Assembly: GCF_014805625.2 (NCBI RefSeq)
Contig: NW_023998414.1
Span: 5,690,471 to 5,754,470, forward strand
DNA: 64,000 nt
Reading direction: 5' to 3'
From: Glossina fuscipes
Lineage: Eukaryota; Arthropoda; Insecta; Diptera; Glossinidae
The position numbers and the translations under genes are program-made. The notes beneath the pieces were generated by a model. The model ran no database searches, had not been told where the DNA came from, and was given only the letters and a program-made list of their open reading frames with translations. Shown one piece after another: positions 48,990 to 60,290 of the stretch (its first letter is position 1; each line of letters opens with the position of its first letter).

Positions 48990-51700
48990 CAAGTATGGAT
49001 TAAACGATATAACAGAGTAGATAGTAAGTGAGTAGACAGTAGTAGTATAGTAATATATAGACAAAGTTCAAGAGAACGAATTAAAGGTAATTGCGCAAAA
49101 AAAATGAACTAAATCATAAAAAGAAAAATTAGGAAAATTGTATAAAAAAAAAAAATCTATTATTACGCAATTAGTAGTTTTTTTTCTTCTTCTTCTTTCG
49201 ACAAACATTACATATTTCCGGTTTATTTATAGAAAATTCTAAATATAATGAAATATATAAAAACCATGCAATTTTCATGCTTCCGGCTTTTTTTAGCATT
49301 TTTTGTATTATTTTTAAAAATTTGATTTTTTTGCTTTTCTATGAATTTTATTATTTCTCGTTCGCTGTCTGCCAGATGTAGATAATTTCATAAATTTTCG
49401 ATAGCAGACTGGGGTAGAAAGAAAACAAAAAAAAAAAAAAAAATGGAAAAAATTTAAATTGCATTTAATGATGACTTTTTTTTCAGTTATATCTCATTTC
49501 ATTTTATTTAATTTTTTTTTTTTTTTTTTTTTTTGCATTTTTACTTTTTTAAAACGTAGCACTGTGTTATACAAACCGAAGCTAACTAACACTCATTATT
49601 GTTTGACTTTTTGTTTGTGTGTTTGTTTGCTTTAACTTTGGGAAAATTTCCCATTTATTGTTTCAAGTTTTTATTATTTATCACTTATTGTATTCAAAAG
49701 GGTCTTAGATTTTTTATTATTAACAAAAAGTGTTAAGAAATCGTATTTAAAGAAAGAAAAAAAAAAAACATGCTTGCTTTGCTCTTTTTTTTTTTTTTTT
49801 AATTATAATAAATTTAAAATAAATCAGAAAAATTACAAAAAAAAAAGAAAAAAACGTATGAGAGATGTTTCAGTTAAAGGCAAGTCTTGTTTACCAACAC
49901 TCACAATAGTTTAGCGCATTCATCGAACAGCGTAGTGCAATAATAATCATATTAAAGTAAGTAAAGTAAGTTGCAACGACAGAGCGTAGAATTTGTTCAG
50001 AAAGTTATCAAACTCTCTCGCGGAATATATCATTTAATACAATTTGGGTTTTGTTTTTCCAAACATATCACATCGCTCAATAAATTTCCGGTCTAACTTT
50101 CAATGTTACATAATATTCATTATTGATCCCTTGTCGCTTTTCAAATCAGTCAATCAATATGCCTATTCCAAAATAAGGATGCCATGTCTTCTTGGTCGAT
50201 TTGGACGGATCAGCTGATTAGTTAGATAGAAATCCCTTTTATTTCACCTAAACGGCTCCAACTCGTTGTGGATTTTTTTAGTCAAAAGTGAGCAGACGCG
50301 ATATGTACTTCGGGTAGGACTTTCTCAGCGATAAATATGCATGAAAAATGGAGGTGGTGGACGGCGTCCTTCTTAATAGCTTTACAATGTCAGCTATCTG
50401 ATGCAACTTCATCATCGTTTGTGTGTTGGTATTATTGGGAAATTATATGAATCTATCAATTGTGTTGTCGCATGCATATATCTGAGATTTGAAGACTTAT
50501 TGAGTGATGTGTTATCTTAACGATTTCGCTAATGGCGCAATCTAATTAAAAATCTTGACAAGTGAGAAATTGCTTAACCACTTTATTAACACATATTGAT
50601 CTCAATCAAAAATTCTTTTCTGCAAAATGAATGTAATTTCAGTGTTTTATTTATATGTAGTTGTGATTATGAAAGTAACGTATGTCAAGAATTAAAAAAA
50701 AAAAAAAAACAAAATCCATTCAAATACATATAAATAAAATCGTCGTTACTTATTTTGAAAGGAAAATGTTTGATTTATACAATTTTCATAAGCACCGGCT
50801 TATTTATGCGCCAAGCTTATCATTTAGGAGATCACGTTATTTAACATAATATGACCGCATTCCTACAGACAATTTACTATCATTACTAATATTATTGTTG
50901 CGCTTGCATGTAAATGCATTTTATTCATTTTTTCTTTTTTTTCTCTTTTTTGTGTCATAAGCACACTGAAGAACCTTTCATTCAACAATGAAAACACGAC
51001 TTGATTGCTTTCTGCCTTCAACATAAGACTACTGCTGATAATATTTCTAAATCAATTAAATATCATCTTGACCTCGTCATCATCTGTATTGTATTTAGGG
51101 TTTTTGATGATTGTTATGGAAATTTTCATTTTTTTTTTTACTGCGATAGTTGCTTTTACAGTTTTTATGTAAATAACTCTTATCTATTAAACTGTTAAAC
51201 AATTGAATGAAAGAAAGCAATTTTTGTGAAACTGAATAACTAAACATGCATTAAATTAAATAATAAAACAAAAAACAAAAAAAAAAAAAATACAAAAAAA
51301 ATACAAAAAAATTAATAAATAAATAAAAATAAAGTGGAAATTACGCCACACATGAACTTAAAAAGTAATAATAAAAAAAAAGGCAATAAAAAATAAATAA
51401 AAACAATTAAGTTTGAAACGAATTTTGGAGACCCTTGACACAATTTTATAAATGGACATGGAAACGTCACTCATACAATTCTACGGATCCATATTGGGTC
51501 AAAGTCTTTTAGGCAAAGTAAAGTTTTTCATGAACAGCCACATCGATCTCGCTAGCATGTGGCGTAATACTCTGAAAGTCATAAGACCTGACCACGGCTC
51601 GACTCTACCAATTTATGTAAAAATTATCCACTTAATAATAAACACTAGCGGACGCAGTTTGCAGGGCGAAGAGTGGAAACAAAATACCGCCCAATGATGC
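48990..51700. other. Long A/T-rich non-coding stretch
   Basis: Homopolymer runs near 49430, 49510-49535, 49780-49800 and 51280. The open frame at 51452-51697 has no recognised motif. No gene is supported. Confidence 0.4.
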
Positions 51701-51718
51701 TTTATATATCGACTATGC

Positions 51719-51738
51719 GTGTGTGTGTGTGTGTGTGC
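51719..51738. repeat. (GT)n microsatellite
   Basis: Nine to ten GT units. Confidence 0.85.
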
Positions 51739-52449
51739 GCGATGTTAAGCATATGTGCATTTCTCATGATTGCCTACAATCATGCTTACAAAGTAATCAT
51801 CTACCATCAATACTCATTTATAAACTTTAAACTCTCCGCGTCGACAGACCTGTCGTCCTCGTTCGTGTTTGTGACAGGGGCGCGTAAGCGTTCAATTCAG
51901 CCATCTTCCACCCTATCCGTAATTATTTTTCCATTTGTTTCAGTCTCTTTTTTCTTCCCCATCTTGTTAGTGCACAAACTTTATGTAGCGTATAAACAGA
52001 TAGAACTTCTACACCAGACTTTCAATTGCAAACCTATGGCGATAGTTATAACGGTTGTAAATTATTATTAACTCACGTAAAGCTCTCAAGATTTTGATAA
52101 AAAAACCTAAATAATATACGAACGATTTTAAAGAGTATTTCAATTACGTGAAATTGCGGATCTTGGCCAGCAAGTAGAGCAGAAAAAGTGTTCAAGCGAT
52201 AGTTCTAAAGTAGACGAGTGGAATAGAACTATCACCAGTGAATAGATTCTATACAGTAGACCTATCTATAACCCGATTTCAGATAAAACCAATTCGTTAT
52301 CATGTTCATATAACGAGGCAAAAGTGGGATACTATAACACCGCCGAAGAATAAGACAAATGTTATGCGTACAAGCACTTTCGACTATGAAACGAAAACAT
52401 TTATTATTCAGCGGCCGTAAAAGTTGTGGTCATGTAGTCTCTTGTTGTA

Positions 52450-52752
52450 AAGATAGAGAAACAGATGTAGAGATAGAATTCGTGATAGAAACAGAGATAG
52501 ATATGCATATAGAAATAAACAAAACGGGACAAAATATGGATTTAAAGAGGGAATTAGAGGTAGCGATAGAGATAGAGATAAGAATGGAGATGGAGATAGT
52601 CATGAAAATAGAGATTGAATTTGTGATAGAGTCAGGGATGGGAATAGAGATAGAGATGTTGACGAAGACGAGACGGAGACGGAGAGGGAGAGGGAGAATT
52701 AGAGATAAAAATAGAAATAGAGATAGAAGAACTTATAGAGATAAAGATATGT

Positions 52753-52797
<45 letters not shown>

Positions 52798-53175
52798 AAA
52801 TGATATGAATACTGATTGTATTTGAGACAGAGAGATAGAAATAGAAATAGAGATAGAAGAACTTATAGAGATAAAGATATGTAGACAGATAGAGAGATAG
52901 AGGGAGAGAGAGAGAGAGAGATAGAGGGAGAAATAAAATGATATGAATACTGATTGTATTTGAGGCAGAGAGATAGAAACAAAAATAGAAAACAAGAGAT
53001 AGAACAAGGGATACGAAAGGGAAAATAGACTTACGAATCGATATAAATGGAGAGCTATTAAGTGGAAACAGAAATAGAGACAAAAATGAAGATGACGATA
53101 GAAATGGCGATAGGGATAGAGATAGGTGTGGAGATAGAAATAAAGATCTAAGTAGGGACACAAAAGAAGAGAGGT
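52450..53175. repeat. GATAGA-rich array with a 130-138-bp internal duplication
   Basis: About 700 bases are dominated by GAGATAGA-like hexamers, almost all purines on the + strand. Inside it, a unit containing AGAAGAACTTATAGAGATAA and TGATATGAATACTGATTGTA occurs twice. The first landmark is 130 bases apart (52731 and 52861 for ACTTATAGAG) and the second 138 (52801 and 52939), because the (GA)n parts differ in length. The long open frames on both strands are repeat artefacts. Confidence 0.8.
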
Positions 53176-53224
53176 GAAGAGAAGTAAAAATGCACTCGGC
53201 CCGTAATAGTGGCCCATTCAAATA

Positions 53225-53430
53225 TATATCTATTCTTGATTGGCGTTCTGATTAATGTTTACTTAAGCCTTTCAATTTGTCCATTTGTCTGTATGTCTGC
53301 CCGTCATGTGTCATTGCTTTCTAAGACAGGAAGCTAAAATTTGGCATATGCACTCTTATCTGCTGCCCACAATCGGTGGTTCCAGGGTCCCCTAGGTACT
53401 TTTAGCGGATTTGAGTGCCGCGCGACGGCT
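53225..53430 (+). repeat. Possible dispersed-repeat fragment
   Basis: TTGTCCATTTGTCTGTATGTCTGCCCGTC near 53276-53304 is a weak match to the GTCCGTCTGTCC module, followed by unrelated sequence. Confidence 0.35.
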
Positions 53431-54663
53431 AGTGAACTTTTTACCTACCGTAAAACAAACCATTTCTGATTTCTAGCAGATATTGATCGATAGTTTAACT
53501 TATTCACAAGAACTAACTGAACCTTTGGTAGTAAAAATATGACCCCAGAGATGTTTATCTCTCAAATATTATCTAGAGCCATTGAAAACAAAACGACCGG
53601 AATTCGGGAGTGATATGTCCATATTTAAAGAGTCCGTGTAATGGATATCAAGGTGTTGTGCTTAAAGGTAAATGTGAATTTTCGGATGAAAATGATTTAG
53701 AAAATTATTTTTCAAAACTGTTTACTTGTTTTGTAAATTAAATATTTTTAATATTAAGCATTAAGAGCACACACTTCTTTTTTTCTTGCGCTTAATAATA
53801 ATAAATTAAAGTTTTCGTCAGCATATGGTTGATATGCTTAAAGCTATAAATTTTGAAATGAATTATGAAAATTTCTCAACCTTGAAATACTTACGTTTAT
53901 TGCTAACGCGAAACTTTGGAATTAAATGAAACGTTTTTTGTTTAACAAAACATATTGACTCGAAAATATATTCAATTTTCGCTTTAAAGAAAATGTAAAC
54001 AACAACAAGGAAAGAGTTTTAAAAAAAGAAAAGCAACTTTTCATATAGTCAAGCAACGAATTTGAAGTACCTTTGCCATAAACGTATAATAATTCTAGAT
54101 ACATGATTTTCCGATTGCTTGTTGTCTGGCAGTCTATCTATCAGTTCAGTTCATCTTGTACATTCAATTCAGAATTCATTTCCTTTCTGATAAGATTTTT
54201 TTCGTTAAAACAGATCGCATTTATCTTACTCCTTAACAATACGATTTTTGAAGGCATCACATGACATGAAGACAACAAAAATTCTTCTGCCAATTTGTCG
54301 CAGATGTGGATGATCTATTCTCTAGCGAGAATGCGAACGATTTGTATTCGATAAATTTCGTTGATTACTGGCATTCTCGTGTCGAACCCTTGTATAGTTC
54401 TTCATTCCTTGAACTTTCCTTTCTTATTAAAATCATAATGTTGAGCATAAAGTGTTCGCTTAGGCTCGAATTTTTTTCATGAATTTCTTTAATTGTATCA
54501 GTAGTACCTGGTTGGGATTACAACGAATATGAATTGACACGAGCGCACGTAGGATTAGCGTGACCGAAAACAAATTTTAGTAAAAGGTTTAAAATAATTT
54601 CAAAAAGTTGTTTAAATGTTTATTGTTACATGATTAAATGACAGAAGTAAAAAAAAAAAAAAA
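53430..54663. other. Sequence without a recognised feature, up to the gap
   Basis: No gene or mobile element is recognised. It ends in a short poly(A) that abuts the run of N. Confidence 0.4.
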
Positions 54664-55063
54664 NNNNNNNNNNNNNNNNNNNNNNNNNNNNNNNNNNNNN
54701 NNNNNNNNNNNNNNNNNNNNNNNNNNNNNNNNNNNNNNNNNNNNNNNNNNNNNNNNNNNNNNNNNNNNNNNNNNNNNNNNNNNNNNNNNNNNNNNNNNNN
54801 NNNNNNNNNNNNNNNNNNNNNNNNNNNNNNNNNNNNNNNNNNNNNNNNNNNNNNNNNNNNNNNNNNNNNNNNNNNNNNNNNNNNNNNNNNNNNNNNNNNN
54901 NNNNNNNNNNNNNNNNNNNNNNNNNNNNNNNNNNNNNNNNNNNNNNNNNNNNNNNNNNNNNNNNNNNNNNNNNNNNNNNNNNNNNNNNNNNNNNNNNNNN
55001 NNNNNNNNNNNNNNNNNNNNNNNNNNNNNNNNNNNNNNNNNNNNNNNNNNNNNNNNNNNNNNN
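54664..55063. other. Assembly gap (400 N)
   Basis: A run of exactly 400 N. The left flank is a poly(A) stretch. The open frames that cross it are meaningless. Confidence 0.99.
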
Positions 55064-55364
55064 AGATCTTGAGAAATATACTTTTATAACGACGATTTCA
55101 ATAAATATTGTTCGCAGTTGTTTTCCCGCGCACGCACATGTGCCAAACAATCAGTTGAAGTCATAAACGAAAATCGAAATTTGTACAGTTATCGCAAGTA
55201 AGCCTTTGCTCATGCAAAGGTTAAATAGAGTTTATGATTATGGAACAAATTTTTGATGATTTTCCAATTTCCGAAAGAGAGAAACGAGAAAAGTGTGAGA
55301 TTTGAATTGTCGAAAGAGATGAATCGCGCACCGATTAGCCAATCGTTAGTTGGTTGAATTTGAA

Positions 55365-55505
55365 ATTGCAACACTACATCAATTGTGGTACAAGGGTATA
55401 TTAAATTTTGCACGGATGCATGCAACATCCGGAAGGACTTGAGACTAATGCATTTTTTATTATACCCATTTAAGTTTGCCTGACCATATGTCCGTCTTTT
55501 GTTTT
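55365..55505 (-). repeat. Dispersed repeat, short terminal fragment (A/C type)
   Basis: ACACTACATCAATTGTGGTA, CAAGGGTATATTAAATTTTG and ATTATACCCATTTAAGTTTG near 55371-55478 match the shared 3' end of A and C in reverse. Confidence 0.5.
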
Positions 55506-55509
55506 TTTT

Positions 55510-55930
55510 TTTTTTGTTGACTGACTTGTTTCGGCACAAGCACGAAAGCTCCTGGAAATGTTTCGCTTCCCATACCTCATTGTGAAAAGCAAATACATCA
55601 ATGCCTATCGAGTTGTAATATGATCAATGATGGCTGGGTAACACCGAAATAATGAGTGGGAATTGAGCAAGGAGAAGGAAAGATATAGAGACCATTCGAT
55701 TGCTTCATATGCGATATATTGCATATAGGGATGAGGAGAGGAGATAGTGTATGTGAACGTTCCTCTTGCAAATGGAGCCATCAATTAAGGCAAGACCAAG
55801 GAAAGACCACGGCTGGTAGGTTGTTCCAAAGGCGTGCATTGTGGTTAAACGGCGACTTGTGTTGCGATAGTGTGTTGCGCAGTATGTGGGTAATTCTACA
55901 ACGAACGCCTGGAAACTCTGAGAAACTCTT
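55510..55930. other. Unassigned sequence
   Basis: No recognised feature; the open frame at 55719-56069 carries no motif. Confidence 0.35.
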
Positions 55931-55939
55931 TACATATAT

Positions 55940-56070
55940 ATATATATTGAGAGAATTCAGTAAGTTTTACACATTCAGTGAAATCTCTAAATTCCAATAT
56001 GTTCGTTCAGGTTCGGTAGGTTCAGGAGACTCAGTAAGTTCACTGCGTTTAATAAATTCAGTAAATTAAT
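55940..56070. repeat. Degenerate TTCAGTAAGTTCA-type array, left part
   Basis: Repeats of ATTCAGTAAGTT, TTCAGGTTCGGTAGGTTCAG and CAGTAAGTTCACTGCG recur about every 10-20 bases. A similar pattern returns at 56680-56930. Confidence 0.5.
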
Positions 56071-56094
56071 GAACACTAACACACACAAAATATG

Positions 56095-56630
56095 AAATAC
56101 TTCTTTTAAGTAGTAGTACTTCGGCATTCTAAATTGGTATTAAAACTTTGGACCGGCTGGGGAAATTTTTTTTTTTGTTTTTTTTTTAACAAGACCTGGT
56201 GAAAACTATATCATAACAGTAATTTAACATAAAATAATGAAATGTATGAAATTGGGACTATCTTGGCTTCTCTTTTAGAACCTATCCTAATAAGAATTTT
56301 AATGGAAATTGATCCGTTATAGGGAAAAACCGTCTCAGCTTTAATGTGTGGTGATGCAAATTGACCCGTACTAGTAATTTGACTTAAATAATGATATAAA
56401 AAGTACCTCAATTTCTTAAAATTCTTAGGCCTAACCATTCTAACGGGACGCAAGACTTCATCTGGAAAGAGATCTAATTTTTGAATGTACAGTGTCATAA
56501 TAGTATGTTCCTCTAAAAATCAAGTATAATATTTATGTTCTATGGCAAAAATAGGAATTATGTTTGACCATGTGGTATAGGATGTTTAACAGTCGACCTA
56601 ACTCAACCATATTGTTTTCACTTGTTTTAT
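56095..56630 (-). repeat. Dispersed repeat A, inverted, between two halves of an array
   Basis: Internal A sequence (TTCGGCATTCTAAATTGGTA, CTTTGGACCGGCTGGGG) leads to the reversed 5' terminus near 56590-56625 (GTCGACCTAACTC, ATTGTTTTCACTTG). The 3' terminus with the GTCC module is missing. Confidence 0.6.
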
Positions 56631-56679
56631 TTTTACAACTGTGACGAGCCGACAAAAATAGGTATTTGCAAATGCGTCG

Positions 56680-56930
56680 GTAATTCTAGTGTTCAGCAAA
56701 ATCAACGAATTAATTAAATTCATTTCGATACAAAAAAGTCCAATACATTCGACAGAGTTACAAGATTTAGTAAACTTTAATGCATTCAGTTCGTTTCGCT
56801 GATTCCGTAGACGGAATAAATGAAGTACTTTTAGTAGAAACCCATACAAGTGCAGTGTACCTAATAAATGCAAAAGATTCAGTAAATTCGTTACGTTCAG
56901 TATGTTTGTTACGTTAAGCGCGTCTGTTAG
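56680..56930. repeat. Degenerate TTCAGTAAATTC-type array, right part
   Basis: Motifs such as GTTCAGCAAAATCAACGAAT, GCATTCAGTTCGTTTCGC, TTCAGTAAATTCGTTACGTT and CAGTATGTTTGTTACGTT recur. They match the left part in style. Confidence 0.45.
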
Positions 56931-56939
56931 CTAACCTTT

Positions 56940-58210
56940 CGTCAGCATTTTGTCACTTGTCAAAAAAAAAAAACTATTGGGATTGTTAAGTTTCGTCAAT
57001 CACAAAAGAAAAAAATTCCTTGATGTACTTGATGGTGGTACCGTGATGCTGCCCAAATCGGCTGCCAGACGATTTGGCGAAAACATAAATACCCTTGAAA
57101 CGAAAACCATTTCTTTTTCCAATGAATTGATAAACGTTTTTGCACTTTTGGAGATGGAATGTTTTAGTGCATTGTTGTTATCTTTTGCGGGCGTGTGTGT
57201 GTAATTTTAAATTTCCTTTATTTTCTTCATTATGATCGTAGTGAAGAAAAAGGAAAGTTTTTTAGTAGATTTTTTTTATATGACCAGCCTGGTAAGGGAT
57301 ATCCGCTCAGGAAGGATAGGTGGGTAGAGAAGGTTGAAAGCAGGGATTCGGGTTTTCTGTATCTTTGATACAAAAGTGAATTAGCTCAAACGCGTTCGGG
57401 ATGACGATGTCGCATTAGTGCGTCAAATGATATAGAAGTGGGGACGAATCTTAGAAGTGGGGACGAGAACGCTAAGAAATATTGCAACACAATTAATTAA
57501 TAATTAATTGGATAATTAATTCTCGCAAATATTTTAAGTGCAAAAATTTTTACTCACAATTTTATGCCTAAATACGATTATGAATATAATTTAATTTAAG
57601 ATTTTTAAAAAAACGTTTCCCCAATTATCACTGTGGATTGTTGAAGCGATACTTCAATCTAATGTATCCCTTTATATGTATGTAATCGTGAAACAAAAAA
57701 AAAAGCTGATCTAAGTGTTTAAAAAAAAAGTTTCATATTCATAAACATAAGTAAACAAAGCCAAGTGAGTAAGAGAGATAAACAAAAAGCATAAAAATGG
57801 AAAAATAAATAAATAATAATAACACAACTATTGATAAATACTTAACAATAATTCTCGTTCTTTTTTTGTTTTTTACTTCTCCTTCGAACAATGGCAACCA
57901 AAGTATTGTTGAACAACTTGAAAATTTCTTTTCTATTTATTTCTTCTTTTTCTTCGTCTTCTTCTTCTTAGTCGTATATTCTCGTCTCTTGCTTTACTCA
58001 CCGTGCATTTGTTGTGTAAAATCGACTGCTGCCTTAGTTTCAATAATGTTTACGATGTTAATGACGACGTCGACGATGATGGAGTAATGTTTTCATACAC
58101 ACAAGTTTACTTACTAAACACTGCCAGTAATTTAAAGACCCATTAATTCTTGAAATTAAAAAAAACAAAAAAACACAAAAAAAAAAAGGAACGAAAAAAT
58201 TATTATATCG
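56940..58210. other. Unassigned intron sequence
   Basis: The open frame near 56950-57204 shows no known domain. Short direct repeats GAAGTGGGGACGA occur near 57435 and 57453. Confidence 0.35.
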
Positions 58211-58216
58211 TATTGT

Positions 58217-58248
58217 GGTTGTTGTTGTTGTTATTATTATTATTATTG
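58217..58248. repeat. (GTT)n/(ATT)n microsatellite
   Basis: GTT units followed by ATT units. Confidence 0.85.
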
Positions 58249-58699
58249 CTGTTGATGTTTATTTATTTATTTATTATTGTTAACATACATGCTTCCATGA
58301 AAATGAATTCATTCATGGCTCAATACTTTTTCAATACATATTCAAATGGTCAGTAGGGCATTAAATATAAAAAAATAAAAGAAAATAAAAATAAAATAGA
58401 AAGAAAAAATAAACAGATTTAGATTTCACTGAAAACATATGATAAACAGATGCTGAAGATGACTGGCATGTATATAAAATGAAAATTGTTATATAAATTA
58501 TGGTTCGAAAATTTAAATAAATTTGCCATTAAAGACTTTCTTATGCTGAATGAGCTTTCAACAAAAAAATATGCGAAGAAGAAAAATATGAATAAATATG
58601 GAAATAAAAAAAATAAAAATAAATTTCGCAACAAGAAGACGGGTATTCAGAAAAAGTTTTTAATTGATTTGTCAATATGTGGATCGCAAAATTTTTAAT

Positions 58700-59150
58700 A
58701 AGGCGTCACACACATGTGACGGTATTGCTCACGGATTGCAATAGCGTGGTGTATAGAGAGTTCTTGGCGGTAGGTCGTACGGTCAATTAAGAAATATTAC
58801 CTTAAAGTTATGCCTCGTTTCCGCGAATAACTGCGAAAAAAACGTCCGAAATTGTAGAACAACCAGTAATGGATGTTGCATCACGGTAATGCCCCAAGTC
58901 ATACGTCAACTGCTTATTCGACAACACCGCCTCATCCAACGTCTTTGCCGCAACTGGACCCATACGATTTTTTCCTCTTCGCAAAATTGAAAAGATCCAT
59001 TAAAAGATGAAGTTTCTCCCCGATTAAAGAGAGAGATAAAGACCACACCGCTGGAAGAGTTCAAAGATGATTACTTTGAACGGGGCAAACTAGATATTGA
59101 TGAATGCATAACTATTTGTTGAGAAAAATAAAAATTCTCATGTCGTACAT
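58700..59150 (+). mobile_element. Decayed mariner transposase fragment
   Basis: The + strand gives the fragments REFLAVGRTVN, RITAKKTSEIVEQP, PIRFFPLRKIEK and EEFKDDYFERGKLDIDECI in the order of the central to C-terminal part of mariner transposases (compare the common pattern GQTVN...KRP-E, then FFLF-x-K-LK). The H-D-N-A-P segment and the YSPDLAP segment are degraded. No inverted repeats were seen. Confidence 0.65.
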
Positions 59151-59229
59151 TCCCTCTGCCGTCTCTTATGGCATTATCTCATTCTCTGAGTCTATTCAGT
59201 CTGCTTATGTCTCCTGATGAAATTTAGTA

Positions 59230-59630
59230 TTCTAATATGTTTTGGCTCAAGGACCTAAAATTGGACCAGATTTATGTTCGCTCTTCATATAACCAAAAGC
59301 AACATCAAAACAACTAAAGACATTATACTGAGCTGTGCACCGTTCTACAGTATGGGCGTGAGGTGGTCCGATTCAAATTAATTTTAATAGCGTCCGTCCT
59401 TGCACCAAAAGACATCTGCGGTCTATTAAATCTCATCAAAATATGTTCAAAATTATGACCAGAATATAAGGAAACAAAATGGACCGAGGGATAGACAAGC
59501 TTAGATCAATTCAGAAAGTGACCCGGAATCGATCGGTACAGTAAAAGATGCCTGTACCTCAAGCCCATCTGACTCTGTTGCATACATTCGCTCATATTTT
59601 AATGCATACAACTGGGATAGGGTAGATGAA
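59230..59630 (+). repeat. Dispersed repeat, subfamily C
   Basis: It includes GTGAGGTGGTCCGATTCAAA, GACAAGCTTAGATCAATTCA, ATCGATCGGTACAGTAAAAG and a decayed end (ACTGGGATAGGGTAGATG). Confidence 0.55.
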
Positions 59631-60150
59631 AATTATAAATATCCCTTTGCTGTCCATCTTTGCGTGTATGATAAAAATGAATAAAAAGAGAAAATTTTAA
59701 TCTGTGAATGTTTCATCGCAACTGCAAACATTTCTTCTTCTTCTTTTTACGATGCAAAATATTTGACGGATGCGTTGACTTTTTCCTCTTTTATTTATTT
59801 ATTTGTTTATTTATTTATTTATTTTTTTTTGGTCCTTGCATTTGATTGATTGATGTGAGTTTTTTCTTTAAAAAACTAGCAAAAAACTACAACGCCCCTA
59901 ACGCACATCGCATCACTTCGATTACATGTCCGGCAATGTGTGATCAAATTGCAACGTTTTGTCGTAAGCCCACCGCTCATGTATTCGTTTTCATTTCTTT
60001 TGAGATACAACAAAAAAAAAAAAAAAACAGAGATATGAAGTCTTGGAAAATTCATTTGAAAAGACTTTTAACATTTATTTTATATTTTAAGTTACAAGTA
60101 TTCAAAGAATGATATTTTAAATTTTGACTTTGCTTTTGCTCTCTTTCCAG

Positions 60151-60222
60151 GTGAGTACAAATCGAAAACACTGCCACGCATCCACTTCGACAATACTATC
60201 AATGATATGTCGTTAAATGAAG
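60151..60222 (+). CDS. 72-nt symmetric exon shared by two upstream 5' exons
   Basis: The acceptor is CTCTCTTTCCAG and the donor is GAAG|GTAAAC. Read in phase 1 it gives EYKSKTLPRIHFDN followed by TINDMSLNE, with no stop. Exon b leaves one G, giving a Gly codon at the junction; the exon at 38692-39241 leaves one A, giving Ser. Both joins keep the frame. The exon is 72 bases and enters and leaves in phase 1, so skipping it would not shift the frame. Its first bases are GTGAGT, which itself looks like a donor site directly after the acceptor AG. No domain is recognised; the basic and polar content suits a linker between domains. An (AT)n tract starts 15 bases after the donor. Confidence 0.8.
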
Positions 60223-60237
60223 GTAAACAAAATTCAT

Positions 60238-60280
<43 letters not shown>
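60238..60280. repeat. (AT)n microsatellite next to the 72-nt exon
   Basis: AT run with one interruption, followed by poly(T), starting 15 bases after the donor at 60223. Confidence 0.9.

Positions 60281-60290
<10 letters not shown>

Larger units (their letters stand above)
9097..60150 (+). other. Presumed giant intron (about 51 kb)
   Basis: This is the interval between the phase-1 donor at 9097 and the phase-1 acceptor ending at 60150. The probable alternative first exon (38692-39241) sits inside it and defines a shorter intron of about 20.9 kb from 39242. The interval is filled with transposon relics, dispersed repeats, minisatellites and A/T tracts described separately. That it is one intron is inferred from phase and strand, not from transcripts; unseen exons may exist. 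Confidence 0.5.

Noticed and set aside
51452..52071. Open frames of 81 and 132 codons
   Set aside because: No domain and no convincing splice sites; one crosses a GT microsatellite.
52699..53221. Long minus-strand open frames (162-172 codons) rich in Tyr/Leu/Ser
   Set aside because: They are translations of the GATAGA array; any frame through a short-period repeat stays open.
54626..55150. Open frames across the N gap
   Set aside because: They consist of unknown residues and have no biological meaning.
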